Under the pieces are notes generated by a model. It ran no database searches and was not told the DNA's origin. It was given only the letters and a program-made list of their open reading frames with translations. A program made the translations under genes and the position numbers. DNA of 64,000 nucleotides from Prauserella muralis (GTDB lineage Bacteria; Actinomycetota; Actinomycetes; Mycobacteriales; Pseudonocardiaceae): positions 620,001-684,000 of the forward strand of contig NZ_MASW01000002.1 of NCBI RefSeq assembly GCF_003202285.1. Direction: 5' to 3'. Below are positions 43,512 to 51,648 of this stretch, piece after piece (positions within the stretch are counted from its first letter, which is position 1; every line of letters begins with the position of its first letter).

Positions 43512-43875
43512 GACCACCACGGAGACCCCGCTGCACCTGCAGCAGGCGGAGGGGTTGGAGGCGCTGGCGGCGTTGATCCGGAACCGGCCCGAGATCGCCG
43601 AGACCGTGCGACTGGCGTTGGCGTATCTGAACAGCATGGTGCCGAGCCGGGTCGAGGACGGGCGCGGCGCGATGGAAGACCTGGTCGCCGCAGCGGACGC
43701 TACCGGCATCGTCTACGTCATCAGCAACGACCGCGACAGCTGCCGGGTGACGTTGGACTTTGGCCCGGCGGTGTGCCTGTCGGTGCGGGCGTCGGCTGAG
43801 CGGATGGCGGGGCAGCCCGCGCCGCCGAAGGTGCCCGCGTACGAGCCGCTGACCAAGCCGGGCGGTGCGTCGTGA
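43504..43875 (+). CDS. Hypothetical phage protein
   Basis: A 123-residue acidic protein with two helical parts (QQAEGLEALAALIRNRPEIA) and a beta-like segment (TLDFGPAVCLSVRASAERM). No family recognised. It lies between the zinc protein and the exonuclease with four- to eight-base overlaps, so it belongs to the same early operon. Confidence 0.6.
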   Translation: MSETTTETPLHLQQAEGLEALAALIRNRPEIAETVRLALAYLNSMVPSRVEDGRGAMEDLVAAADATGIVYVISNDRDSCRVTLDFGPAVCLSVRASAERMAGQPAPPKVPAYEPLTKPGGAS

Positions 43876-44795
43876 CCGCCACCGCCGAGCGCGTCGAGAT
43901 CACCGAGCCCGGCGTCTATGACCTGCCGGACGCCGTCTACCACGCGGACCCGGTCCCGGGTAAGTCGCTGTCGTCCACGGGGGCGCGGCTGCTGCTGCCG
44001 CCGTCGTGCCCGGCGAAGTTCAAGTGGCGGCGGGACAACCCGGCTCCGCCGAAGCGCGAGTTCGACCTCGGGCACGCCGCGCACAAGCTCGTGCTCGGCG
44101 CCGGGCCCGGGGTCGCCGTGATCCACGACAAGCTGCTCGCCAGCAACGGCGCCGCGTCGACCAAGGCCGCCAAGGAGTTCATCGCCGAGGCGCGCGCCGA
44201 GGGCATGGCCGTGCTCAAGGAAGACGAGTGGGCCGTGGTCGAGGAGATGGCCGCCAAGCTGCGCGAGCACCCGACCGCGTCGCGGCTGCTGAGCCCCGAG
44301 CGCGGTCGGACGGAGCAGTCCTTGTTCTGGACGGATCGGATCACGGGCGTGGCGTGCCGGGCTCGGCTGGATCACCTGCCGCACCCGACCGACCGGCGGA
44401 TGATCCTCACCGACTACAAGACCGCCGCGTCGGCGGCCCCGTCGAAGATCGAACGCGCGATCGCCGACCACGGCTACAACCAGCAGCTCGACTGGTACCG
44501 CGAGGGCATCCTCGCGCTCGGCCTGGCCCGCGACGTCGCCTGCTTGCTCGTGGTGCAGGAGAAGGAACCCCCGTACGTGGTGACGGTGGTCGAGCCGACC
44601 GTGTCCTCGATGCAGTGGGGACAGGTGCTCAACCAGCACGCCCGCCGCGTCTACGCCCGCTGCGTCGAAACCGGCCACTGGCCCGGCTACACCGACGACA
44701 TCGCCTATCTGCCGCTGCCCGCCTACACCGAGCGCGACCTCGAACAGCGCCGCGAGGCGGGCGAGTTCGACATCCTCAAGGAGCACATCAAATGA
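43872..44795 (+). CDS. PD-(D/E)XK exonuclease (DUF3799/RecE-like)
   Basis: A 307-residue phage nuclease. The fold is shown by LGHAAH (residues 66-71), the catalytic D167 in RARLDHL, D181-K183 in LTDYKT and Q204-Q205 in YNQQLDWY. These match the RecE C-terminal/DUF3799 group that processes DNA ends for phage recombination. It is followed by an annealing-type protein, making the classical exonuclease/annealer pair. GTG start overlaps the previous stop. Confidence 0.82.
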   Translation: MTATAERVEITEPGVYDLPDAVYHADPVPGKSLSSTGARLLLPPSCPAKFKWRRDNPAPPKREFDLGHAAHKLVLGAGPGVAVIHDKLLASNGAASTKAAKEFIAEARAEGMAVLKEDEWAVVEEMAAKLREHPTASRLLSPERGRTEQSLFWTDRITGVACRARLDHLPHPTDRRMILTDYKTAASAAPSKIERAIADHGYNQQLDWYREGILALGLARDVACLLVVQEKEPPYVVTVVEPTVSSMQWGQVLNQHARRVYARCVETGHWPGYTDDIAYLPLPAYTERDLEQRREAGEFDILKEHIK

Positions 44796-46081
44796 CGTCC
44801 GAATTGGACACCGTCCGCAGTGGTGCTGAGCCGATGCGGCTGCCGTCCGAGCACCGGCTCGGGCAGGGAACTGCGATCGAGCAGTCCCGTGCGATCGCCG
44901 AGGTGCAGGCCGCCATCCTTGTGGCCCGCCAGAACCCCCGCAACACCTCGCAGGCCATCGCCGACATGCGCGAGGCGTGCAAGATGAAGCGGCTGGCCGA
45001 GCGGGCGTTCTTCCGGTTCTCCCGCGGCGGTAGCACCGTGCAGGGCGCGAGCGTCTACCTGGCGCGGGAGCTGGCGCGCTGCTGGGGGAACATCCAGTAC
45101 GGCGTCAGTGAGTTGCGCCGTGACGACGAGCACGGCCAGTCCGAGATGCAGGCCTGGGCGTGGGACGTCCAGACCAACGCCCGCACCGCGACGATCTTCA
45201 TCGTGCCGCACAAGCGGGACAAGCGCGACGGGCCGGTGAAGCTCACCGACATGCGCGACATCTACGAGAACAACGCTAACGCCGGTGCCCGCCGGGTGCG
45301 CGAGTGCATCTTCTCTGTGCTGCCGATGTGGTTCACCGAGGAGGCGCAGGAGATCTGCACGCGCACGCTGGAGGAGGGCGGCGGGAAGCCGCTGGCGCAG
45401 CGGGTGGCGGATGCGATCGCCGGGTTCGAGGCCATCGGGGTCACCGTCGACCAGCTGGAGCGCAGGCTCGACCGGCCGTCGTCGCGCTGGAACAGCCACG
45501 ACATGGCGCAGCTGTCGGTCACCTACACCTCGATCCAGCGGGGCGAGCTGGACAAGGACGAGGAGTTCCCGCCGGTGCGGGTCACCACCTCGGAGGTGAT
45601 GGCCGACCTCCAGCAACCGCCGTCACCGGACTACGTGGCGGCCAGCACGCACGGGCGGCTCAACGGCGTGCCGCAGGACGCCCCGGCCGAGCAGCCTGCC
45701 GAACCCCGGCCCGAGCCGGAGCAGGCGCCCGCACCGGAGGCCGCTGAGGCCGCGCCCTCCGAACCCGAGCCGGAGCCGATGCCGGAACCCGACGCCGCGC
45801 CGGTTGCGGACACGAAACCCCGCGGTGGCGAGGCGAAGGCCAGCACAGTGCAGCTCAAGAAGCTGCACGCCATGTGCAACGGCCTCAAGATCGACGGCCG
45901 CGAGGACCGGATGCTGTTCCTGTCCGGGGTGGTGGGGGAGCGGGTCGCATCGGCCAACGACCTCACCAAGGACGAGGCCTCGCGGGTGATCGAGGCACTC
46001 GACAGGTGCATCCGTTCCGACGAGCCCGAGCGCGCCGTCGACGCCGTCATGGCTCAGGCACCACAAGGCAGTGGGTCGTGA
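44792..46081 (+). CDS. Putative single-strand annealing/recombination protein
   Basis: A 429-residue protein. The first ~270 residues include REACKMKRLAERAFFRFSRG and GASVYLARELARCWGNIQYG, a pattern seen in actinophage recombination proteins that take the RecT/Rad52-like place. A Pro/Glu-rich linker follows. The last 60 residues (STVQLKKLHAMCNGLKIDGR, KDEASRVIEALDRC) are a helical module often found at the end of phage recombinases. Its position after the exonuclease supports the role; a specific family could not be named. Confidence 0.6.
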   Translation: MTSELDTVRSGAEPMRLPSEHRLGQGTAIEQSRAIAEVQAAILVARQNPRNTSQAIADMREACKMKRLAERAFFRFSRGGSTVQGASVYLARELARCWGNIQYGVSELRRDDEHGQSEMQAWAWDVQTNARTATIFIVPHKRDKRDGPVKLTDMRDIYENNANAGARRVRECIFSVLPMWFTEEAQEICTRTLEEGGGKPLAQRVADAIAGFEAIGVTVDQLERRLDRPSSRWNSHDMAQLSVTYTSIQRGELDKDEEFPPVRVTTSEVMADLQQPPSPDYVAASTHGRLNGVPQDAPAEQPAEPRPEPEQAPAPEAAEAAPSEPEPEPMPEPDAAPVADTKPRGGEAKASTVQLKKLHAMCNGLKIDGREDRMLFLSGVVGERVASANDLTKDEASRVIEALDRCIRSDEPERAVDAVMAQAPQGSGS

Positions 46082-46242
46082 ACGTCCGCATCGCCGAGAC
46101 CGACGCACCCGACGACGACAACCGGCCCGGCTGCACCCGAGCGTGGGCCGCAGCCGGGGTCATCGTCGGCCTGCCGCTGGCCGCGCTGCTGGGCCCGGTG
46201 ATCGTGCTCAAGCTGGCCGAGCTGGTTGCGGGGTGGCTGTGA
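46078..46242 (+). CDS. Small single-pass membrane protein
   Basis: A 54-residue protein with one helix (AAAGVIVGLPLAALLGPVIV) after an acidic N-terminus. GTG start overlaps the previous stop; stop overlaps the next ATG. Confidence 0.55.
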   Translation: MNVRIAETDAPDDDNRPGCTRAWAAAGVIVGLPLAALLGPVIVLKLAELVAGWL

Positions 46243-46526
46243 TGCCCGAACCCACGCTGCTCGACCAGCTCGTCGGCGTCGCCGCGACGATCGCCTACCT
46301 CCTCGCCGCCGGTGTCATCGCTGCGGTCGTGTGGTGGGTGCTCGACCGCATCCGCCCGCATGCACTCGAACCCGGCAGCGACGAGGGGCCCGACCGCGAG
46401 CAGCAGCGGTCGGGCCCCTGCCCCGACCTCATCCCGATCGCCGAACCCACCCGGCTCGTCCCGCTCGACGAGCAGGCCAACCACCGCGAAGTTGCATTGG
46501 AGAACCTCAGATGGCCGCGCCTGTGA
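46242..46526 (+). CDS. Small membrane protein
   Basis: A 94-residue protein with one N-terminal helix (LVGVAATIAYLLAAGVIAAV then VWWVLDRI) and a charged cytoplasmic tail. No family recognised. Overlaps the LuxR-type gene by 16 bases. Confidence 0.55.
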   Translation: MPEPTLLDQLVGVAATIAYLLAAGVIAAVVWWVLDRIRPHALEPGSDEGPDREQQRSGPCPDLIPIAEPTRLVPLDEQANHREVALENLRWPRL

Positions 46527-46912
46527 ACACCGAACCGCCAGCCGGGCGCACGACCACGTTCGTGGCCGTCGACGACCGCGTCCTACCCCGCCTACAGACC
46601 TGGTGTCGCATGGCGGGCATCGAGCTGCGGCCCACCGAGCTCGGCGGGGTCGTGTCTTACGCGCTTGTTCCGGCGACTGCTGAGGCACTCGTCAGCGCAC
46701 GACGCAGGCTCGGCCTTTCCGAGCGCGAGGTCGAGGTGCTGCAAGGCATCGCCGCCGGGCACACGAACGGCGAGATCGCCGAGCGGCTGTTCGTCTCCAC
46801 CGACACGGTGAAGACCCACGTGCAGCGGTTGCTCGCGAAGCTCGGCGTGGGTGATCGGTCGGCGGCGGTGAACGTCGCCTGGCAGAACGGCCTCCTCGGC
46901 GGTGCACGGTGA
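46511..46912 (+). CDS. Phage LuxR/GerE-type regulator
   Basis: A 133-residue protein. Residues ~68-125 are a complete GerE-type DNA-binding domain: LSEREVEVLQGIAAGHTNGE, FVSTDTVKTHVQRLLAKLGV, NVAWQNGLL. The N-terminal 65 residues are a short unassigned domain; no receiver or autoinducer-binding domain fits. Such a stand-alone regulator could switch phage gene groups or act on the host. ATG 46511 start. Confidence 0.8.
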   Translation: MAAPVNTEPPAGRTTTFVAVDDRVLPRLQTWCRMAGIELRPTELGGVVSYALVPATAEALVSARRRLGLSEREVEVLQGIAAGHTNGEIAERLFVSTDTVKTHVQRLLAKLGVGDRSAAVNVAWQNGLLGGAR

Positions 46913-47124
46913 AGCGCTGCGTCGCGAAGGCCCGCTGGAGGCTGGCCTACGCGTTGAACCGGCTGCCCGGCATGTGCTGGACCAACCTTGTCGGCTGGGT
47001 GCTCAGGTCCTGCCGTCTGCGGGAGACACGGCAGGACTGGCTGTGCCGCCGCGGCGTGGCCGAGTCCCGCGACGGCCGCTGCTACTGCGGCAAACTCCAG
47101 CGGCCTGGCGGTGATGCCCGATGA
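46909..47124 (+). CDS. Small Cys/Arg-rich phage protein
   Basis: A 71-residue basic protein with six Cys, including RCYCGKLQ near the end. It is coupled at both ends by four-base overlaps. Function unknown. Confidence 0.5.
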   Translation: MKRCVAKARWRLAYALNRLPGMCWTNLVGWVLRSCRLRETRQDWLCRRGVAESRDGRCYCGKLQRPGGDAR

Positions 47125-47480
47125 TCCTCGACGACTACTTCGCCCGGCTGGAGACCGAGCACCAGGCCGAAGTGGAGCGCGGCGAGCACGATCTCCAATG
47201 CGAGTGGCGGCCCCGCCAGTGCATGTGCCACTGCTCGAAACGCCGCCGCGAAGCCGCCGGGCACACCGAACCGCCCGAGTTGGACTGGCAAGCCCCGCTC
47301 TGCACGCGTTGCTGGAACGAAACCGAGTCCGACGCCGACGGCTACACCTGCGACACGTGCTCGGCGTTCTGGAACCACGACGGCACGTTCGGGCACTTCA
47401 CCGACGACTACGGCGAGCTGACACCACGCCCGATCATCGACGTGCAGCTGCCGCCGCTGCCCGAGGAGGTGCACGCGTGA
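47121..47480 (+). CDS. Phage zinc-ribbon protein
   Basis: A 119-residue acidic protein with three Cys pairs: QCMCHCSKR, LCTRCWNE and YTCDTCSAF. These would bind one or two zinc ions. No family recognised; part of the early operon. Confidence 0.6.
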   Translation: MILDDYFARLETEHQAEVERGEHDLQCEWRPRQCMCHCSKRRREAAGHTEPPELDWQAPLCTRCWNETESDADGYTCDTCSAFWNHDGTFGHFTDDYGELTPRPIIDVQLPPLPEEVHA

Positions 47481-47785
47481 GCCGCGGTAAGGGCACGCTC
47501 GCCAGCCCCGACGACGCCCGTACCTTCATCGCGGCGCTGGTCGAGCTACGCCACCACCAGGGGCTCACCGCCACCCAGGTCGCCGCCCGCATCGGCACCG
47601 CCCGCGAAACCGTGTCCACATGGGAAACCGGGCGGCGTATCCCGCTGCTGCACCACGTCATCGCCTACGCCCGCGCCATCGGCGTCCGCCTCGACGCACA
47701 GATCGTCGTGCCCCTGCACACCACGCAGGCCACGGACCCGGCGTCAGCCGACGCGCCGCTGCCCGGCATCGCAGAGAGGAGGTGA
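47477..47785 (+). CDS. XRE-family helix-turn-helix protein
   Basis: A 102-residue regulator with a standard Cro/C1 helix-turn-helix: ALVELRHHQGLTATQVAARI, TARETVSTWETGRRIPLLHH. GTG start overlaps the previous stop. A third phage DNA-binding regulator in this element. Confidence 0.78.
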   Translation: MSRGKGTLASPDDARTFIAALVELRHHQGLTATQVAARIGTARETVSTWETGRRIPLLHHVIAYARAIGVRLDAQIVVPLHTTQATDPASADAPLPGIAERR

Positions 47786-47789
47786 CCCG

Positions 47790-47936
47790 ATGGGCAAGGC
47801 CAGCCGCCGCGACGTGCGCAAGGCGGTTGAGGCGCTACGGCGCGATGTCGACTCCGAACCGATCCCCGAACCCGACCCAGCCGAAATCCGCCGCATCGCC
47901 GAGGAAAACCGGCGCAACCAGAAAGGAAAGAAGTGA
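47790..47936 (+). CDS. Short basic phage protein
   Basis: A 48-residue protein (begins GKASRRDVRKAVEALRRDVD, ends NQKGKK) with AGAGGAGG nine bases upstream of ATG 47790. Its TGA overlaps the next GTG. Probably a real small gene because of the strong ribosome site and coupling. Confidence 0.6.
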   Translation: MGKASRRDVRKAVEALRRDVDSEPIPEPDPAEIRRIAEENRRNQKGKK

Positions 47937-48286
47937 CCGATCAGTCCACAGGGGAGCAGCGCCCGCCGCGCGACTTCGCGGCGTTCCTGCTCGAACTGGC
48001 CAAGGGCAAGACCCACCGCGAGCTGTCCGAGGCGCTGCGCGACGTCGTCAAGGGCGTCACCCAAACCGGCAAGCCCGGCAAGCTGCAGCTCACCCTGCAG
48101 TTCAAGAAGGAGAAGGGCACCGAGGCCCTCCTCATCGCCGGGGACGTGAAGAAGCAGGCCCCGGTGTTCGACCAGCCCGCGTCGATCTTCTACGCCACCG
48201 AACTCGGCGACCTGCAGCGCACCGACCCGAACCAGGACGAGCTCGACTACTACGGCAGCACCCCGAAGGAGACAACCCACCCATGA
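47933..48286 (+). CDS. Hypothetical phage protein
   Basis: A 117-residue protein with DFAAFLLELAKGKTHRELSE and a beta-rich centre (GKLQLTLQFKKEKGTEALLI). Seen often, as I recall, beside DUF2303 genes in actinophages; role unknown. GTG start. Confidence 0.6.
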   Translation: MTDQSTGEQRPPRDFAAFLLELAKGKTHRELSEALRDVVKGVTQTGKPGKLQLTLQFKKEKGTEALLIAGDVKKQAPVFDQPASIFYATELGDLQRTDPNQDELDYYGSTPKETTHP

Positions 48287-49167
48287 TCGAGACCACGCTC
48301 GACGCCGTCACCGCCGGGGACGGCGCGCTGATCGAAGACCTCACGCGCCGCGCCGAGGCCGCCACCCCGCCCCAGCCCTACGACGTCAGGATGAACGGCC
48401 CGCTGGTCGTGCGCACGCGCCGCCACGACGAGCGCATCGACGTCACGAACCTCGAGGAGTTCCTGCCCGAGCCGACCCGCAACCGCGGCGCCGTCGTGCT
48501 CTACGACGTCGGCGACTTCGCCGCCTACGTGCAGCGCCTCGCCGACGACCACACCACCGTGTGGGGCGAGGAGTCCCGCTCGCGCTTCACCGCGGTGTTC
48601 AACGACCACGCCGACTACAACCGGCCCGGCTGGCGCGACCACAGCGCCGAGCTGCGCCTGCTCGACGACCCCGAATGGCAGGCGTGGCTCGCCACCGACG
48701 GGCGCTGGTTCAACCAGTTCGACTTCGCCGAGTTCCTCGAGGACCGCGCCGCCACGATCGTCGACCCGGACCCGGCCGACTTCCTCGAGGTCGCCAGCTC
48801 ATTCAAGGCGCACAAGAAGGCCGAATTCTCATCGGCCGTCAACCTCACCACCACCGACCTGCAGCTGACCTACAACGAGGAGACCAAGACCACCACGAAG
48901 TCCGGGCAGATCGAGGTGCCGCGCCGGTTCACGGTCGCCCTGTCGCCGTTCCTCGGCCTGCCGCCGGTGAACATCCCGGCCCGCCTGCGGTACTCCGTCA
49001 GCGACGGCCAGCTGTCCATCGGCTACCGGCTGCACCGCCCGGACCTGGCGCGGCGTAACGCGTTCGCCGACATCCGGCAGACGCTGGCCAACGAGCTGGC
49101 GGCCACCGACGGCGACTTCGTCGTGCCGGTGATGCTCGGCCAGGCGCCCGGCTCGCTGCGCCCGTAG
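48283..49167 (+). CDS. DUF2303 (YfdQ-like) phage protein
   Basis: A 294-residue protein with the DUF2303 pattern: RTRRHDERIDVTNLEEFLPE, VVLYDVGDFAAYVQRLADDH, FNQFDFAEFLEDRAATIVDP and a C-terminal beta region (RFTVALSPFLGLPPVNIPAR). The family is widespread in phages and of unknown function, often near recombination genes. ATG 48283 overlaps the previous stop. Confidence 0.78.
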   Translation: MIETTLDAVTAGDGALIEDLTRRAEAATPPQPYDVRMNGPLVVRTRRHDERIDVTNLEEFLPEPTRNRGAVVLYDVGDFAAYVQRLADDHTTVWGEESRSRFTAVFNDHADYNRPGWRDHSAELRLLDDPEWQAWLATDGRWFNQFDFAEFLEDRAATIVDPDPADFLEVASSFKAHKKAEFSSAVNLTTTDLQLTYNEETKTTTKSGQIEVPRRFTVALSPFLGLPPVNIPARLRYSVSDGQLSIGYRLHRPDLARRNAFADIRQTLANELAATDGDFVVPVMLGQAPGSLRP

Positions 49168-49291
49168 ACCTCGGTCGGCGTGAACGTCCCCGCCCGCGTT
49201 GCATGGAGTCGCGGGAGCACGGAATCGAAAGGACGGCCACGAGCCCCTATGACCGACGGGGGTGCCGCACCTGCGCCGACCGAACCACACC

Positions 49292-49332
49292 CCGGGTGGC
49301 CGCGCTTCTCCCGATGTTGCGCGGCCACCCGG
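49292..49332 (+). terminator. Hairpin before the cytosine methyltransferase
   Basis: A perfect 14-bp stem (CCGGGTGGCCGCGC and its complement) around a 13-base loop, between the DUF2303 stop (49167) and the methyltransferase start (49368). It may end early transcription or tune read-through. The rest of this 200-base gap has no gene I trust. Confidence 0.6.
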
Positions 49333-49367
49333 CACCACAACACCAACGCACCCACGGGGAGGGCAGC

Positions 49368-50564
49368 ATGCGATACGGGGGACTGTTCGAAGGCTACGGC
49401 GGGCTGACGCAGGCCGTGCTCTCGGTGCTCGGCGGAACCCTCGCCTGGTACTCCGAGATCGAGCCCGCCGCGTGCCGGGTGCTCGCCCACCACCACCCCG
49501 GCGTGCTGAACCTCGGCGACATCACCGCCGTCGACTGGGACACCGTCGAGCCGGTCGACGTGCTCGGCGGCGGCTTCCCCTGCCAGGACGTGTCGGCGGC
49601 CGGCCGCCGCGCCGGGTTGCGACCTGGCACCCGCTCCGGCCTGTGGTCGCACATGGCGCACGCCATCGCCGTGCTGCGGCCCCGGCTCGTGGTGATCGAG
49701 AACGTGAGAGGACTGCTCAGTGCCCCAGCCGATAGCGACGTGGAACCGTGCCCGTGGTGTCTGGGAGACCCTGGAGACGAGCCTCATGTGCGGGCACTCG
49801 GTGCCGTTCTCGGCGACCTGGCCGAGCTCGGGTATGACGCGGCGTGGCACGGCCTACGCGCTGCCGACGTCGGCGCCCCGCACGGCCGCTTCCGCGTGTT
49901 CGTCGTTGCTGCCGACACCCGAGGCGAAGCTCTCCCACGCTGGCCCGGACTACGCGCGAGCGAACCGGCCAGCATCCGGCGGGGACGATCTCGCGACGGC
50001 GCTCGTGAAGGTGCTGCCGACACCGACCGCCCGCGACCACAAGGGACGGAATCAGAGGGGCGATGCGACCTGCCTACCTGGTGCGCTGCTACCGACACCC
50101 CGGGCGACGGACGGCACGAACGGAGGACCGGGCCAGCGTGGCAGCTCGGGCGACTTGATGCTGCCCAGCGCGGTAGCGCTGCTGCCGACGCCGACAGCGA
50201 CCGACGCGGAATCATCGAGCGGATCGAACCCAGCCTGGGGTCACGGCACGACGCTGACGGACGCGGCCCGATCGATTGGGGACCGTACGAACCCGCGATC
50301 CGACCGTGGGAGCGCATCCTCGGACGGCCGGCCCCCGCCCCTCACACTGTGGGAACCCGAGGCGCCCGCGTCCTGAGCCCGCGGTTCGTCGAGTGGATGA
50401 TGGGCCTGCTCGACGGCTACGTCACCGACGTGCCCGGCCTGTCCCGCAGCGAGCAACTCAGGGTGCTCGGCAACGGCGTGGTGCCCCAGCAAGGCGCCGC
50501 CGGTCTCGCGTACCTGCTCCCATTCGTCGGCATTGGGGGAGGTGCGACGTGGGCTACCGCGTGA
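49368..50564 (+). CDS. Phage DNA (cytosine-5)-methyltransferase
   Basis: A 398-residue C5-methyltransferase. AdoMet motif FEGYGGLTQAV at the start, catalytic PCQ with C72 (GFPCQDVS), ENV at 111-113, GAPHGRFRVFVVA and the final RVLGNGVVPQQ. The variable target region (about 190-320) is repetitive at the DNA level. ATG 49368 has GGGGAGGG upstream. Likely protects phage DNA from host restriction. A second long frame is nested in it. Confidence 0.9.
   Translation: MRYGGLFEGYGGLTQAVLSVLGGTLAWYSEIEPAACRVLAHHHPGVLNLGDITAVDWDTVEPVDVLGGGFPCQDVSAAGRRAGLRPGTRSGLWSHMAHAIAVLRPRLVVIENVRGLLSAPADSDVEPCPWCLGDPGDEPHVRALGAVLGDLAELGYDAAWHGLRAADVGAPHGRFRVFVVAADTRGEALPRWPGLRASEPASIRRGRSRDGAREGAADTDRPRPQGTESEGRCDLPTWCAATDTPGDGRHERRTGPAWQLGRLDAAQRGSAAADADSDRRGIIERIEPSLGSRHDADGRGPIDWGPYEPAIRPWERILGRPAPAPHTVGTRGARVLSPRFVEWMMGLLDGYVTDVPGLSRSEQLRVLGNGVVPQQGAAGLAYLLPFVGIGGGATWATA
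49720..50376 (+). CDS. Nested ORF with LPTP repeats in another frame of the methyltransferase
   Basis: A 218-residue frame inside the methyltransferase gene. It contains four related units: LLPTPEAKLSH, VLPTPTARDHKG, LLPTPRATDGTNG and LLPTPTATDAESS. Before them stands ATWPSSGMTRRGTAYALPTS. I recall very similar text in proteins annotated in actinophages, so this frame may be translated or may be a widespread over-annotation; no ribosome site is evident at 49720. Confidence 0.3.
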   Translation: MPQPIATWNRARGVWETLETSLMCGHSVPFSATWPSSGMTRRGTAYALPTSAPRTAASACSSLLPTPEAKLSHAGPDYARANRPASGGDDLATALVKVLPTPTARDHKGRNQRGDATCLPGALLPTPRATDGTNGGPGQRGSSGDLMLPSAVALLPTPTATDAESSSGSNPAWGHGTTLTDAARSIGDRTNPRSDRGSASSDGRPPPLTLWEPEAPAS

Positions 50565-50824
50565 GCGCGCGGCCGACACCGCCGCGCCCGGACACCACCA
50601 CACCGTCCTACCGGCGCGTCTGCGACCTGTGCTGGGCCGGGCAGCTGCCCGCCGAGCTGCTGCTCACCAAGGACCGCGAACGCCTCGTCACCGACCTGTG
50701 GGCCGCGGGCTGGACCGACCTCGAAATCGCCGTCCACACCCGTATGACCACCTACACCACCGGCCGCATCCGAGACCGCCTCGGACTCGCGGCGCACCAC
50801 CAAGCACGAAAGGTGCCTGCCTGA
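50549..50824 (+). CDS. Small helix-turn-helix protein with CxxC
   Basis: A 91-residue protein: CDLCWAG after a Pro-rich start, then a helix-turn-helix-like LVTDLWAAGWTDLEIAVHTR. GTG 50549 with GGGGGAGG upstream overlaps the methyltransferase end by 16 bases. Probably DNA-binding. Confidence 0.6.
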   Translation: MGYRVSARPTPPRPDTTTPSYRRVCDLCWAGQLPAELLLTKDRERLVTDLWAAGWTDLEIAVHTRMTTYTTGRIRDRLGLAAHHQARKVPA

Positions 50825-51648
50825 TGACCTGGTTCAAGTCCGACGACTCGTTTTGGCGCCACCCGAAGGTCCGCAAGCTCGGCAAGGACCGCCTGCCTGC
50901 GGTCGGCCTCTGGGAGCTGGCCGGCACGTGGTGCGCCGACAACGTCGCGGTCAACGTCGCCGACGGGTTCGTGCCCGACGAGCAGGTCGAGACATGGGAC
51001 CCGCGCCACCGCTACGCCAAGCGGCTCGTCGCCGTCGGCCTGTGGGAGCGCGCAGAGGTCGAGGGTGAGCAGGGCTACGTGTTCCACGACTGGCCCGACT
51101 ACAACCCGACCCGGGCCACCGTCGAGGCCGATCGTGAGGCGTGGCGGCAGCGGAAGGCGGAGCAGCGCGCGAAACGTGCCATGTCCCTCGGAGTGTCCCA
51201 ACGGGACACCAAGGGAGACACACAGCGGGACTCACAAACGGAATCCCGCGACAGTCCCACCGTGAGTCACAACCCCCCCGTCCCGTCCCGACCCGACCCG
51301 TCCCGTACTTCTGGTGGTCACCTTGGGGAGGGGCCGTCACCTACCGAACGCGCGGGCACGCCCCCCGCCCCCTCGAACCCCCTCGACGGCCAGCGCCCGG
51401 CTGACCGCTGCACGCGCCACCGGCACGACGAACACCCGCCGCCGTGCGGCCAATGCGCCGACGCCCGCCGCGCCGCCGAAGCCTGGGACGCCGACCAGCC
51501 CGAGCGGCACCGGCGCGCGCAGCTCGCCATCGCCCGCTGCCGCCTGTGCGACGGCGAAGGCTGGCGCTGGCACCCCGACGGCAAGCACCTGGGCCCAACC
51601 AGCCAACGCTGCGACCACCGGCCGCGAGCACGAACGGAGGCATCGTGA
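50824..51648 (+). CDS. Phage replication protein (replisome organiser-like)
   Basis: A 274-residue protein. The first 100 residues (WFKSDDSFWRHPKVRKLGKD, LPAVGLWELAGTWCADN, YVFHDWPDYNPTRATVEADR) form the winged-helix domain common in phage replication initiation proteins. A disordered Ser/Pro/Thr region follows, then a C-terminal zinc knuckle (CRLCDGEGWRWHPDGK...CDH). It probably loads host helicase at the phage origin. ATG overlaps the preceding stop. Confidence 0.72.
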   Translation: MTWFKSDDSFWRHPKVRKLGKDRLPAVGLWELAGTWCADNVAVNVADGFVPDEQVETWDPRHRYAKRLVAVGLWERAEVEGEQGYVFHDWPDYNPTRATVEADREAWRQRKAEQRAKRAMSLGVSQRDTKGDTQRDSQTESRDSPTVSHNPPVPSRPDPSRTSGGHLGEGPSPTERAGTPPAPSNPLDGQRPADRCTRHRHDEHPPPCGQCADARRAAEAWDADQPERHRRAQLAIARCRLCDGEGWRWHPDGKHLGPTSQRCDHRPRARTEAS

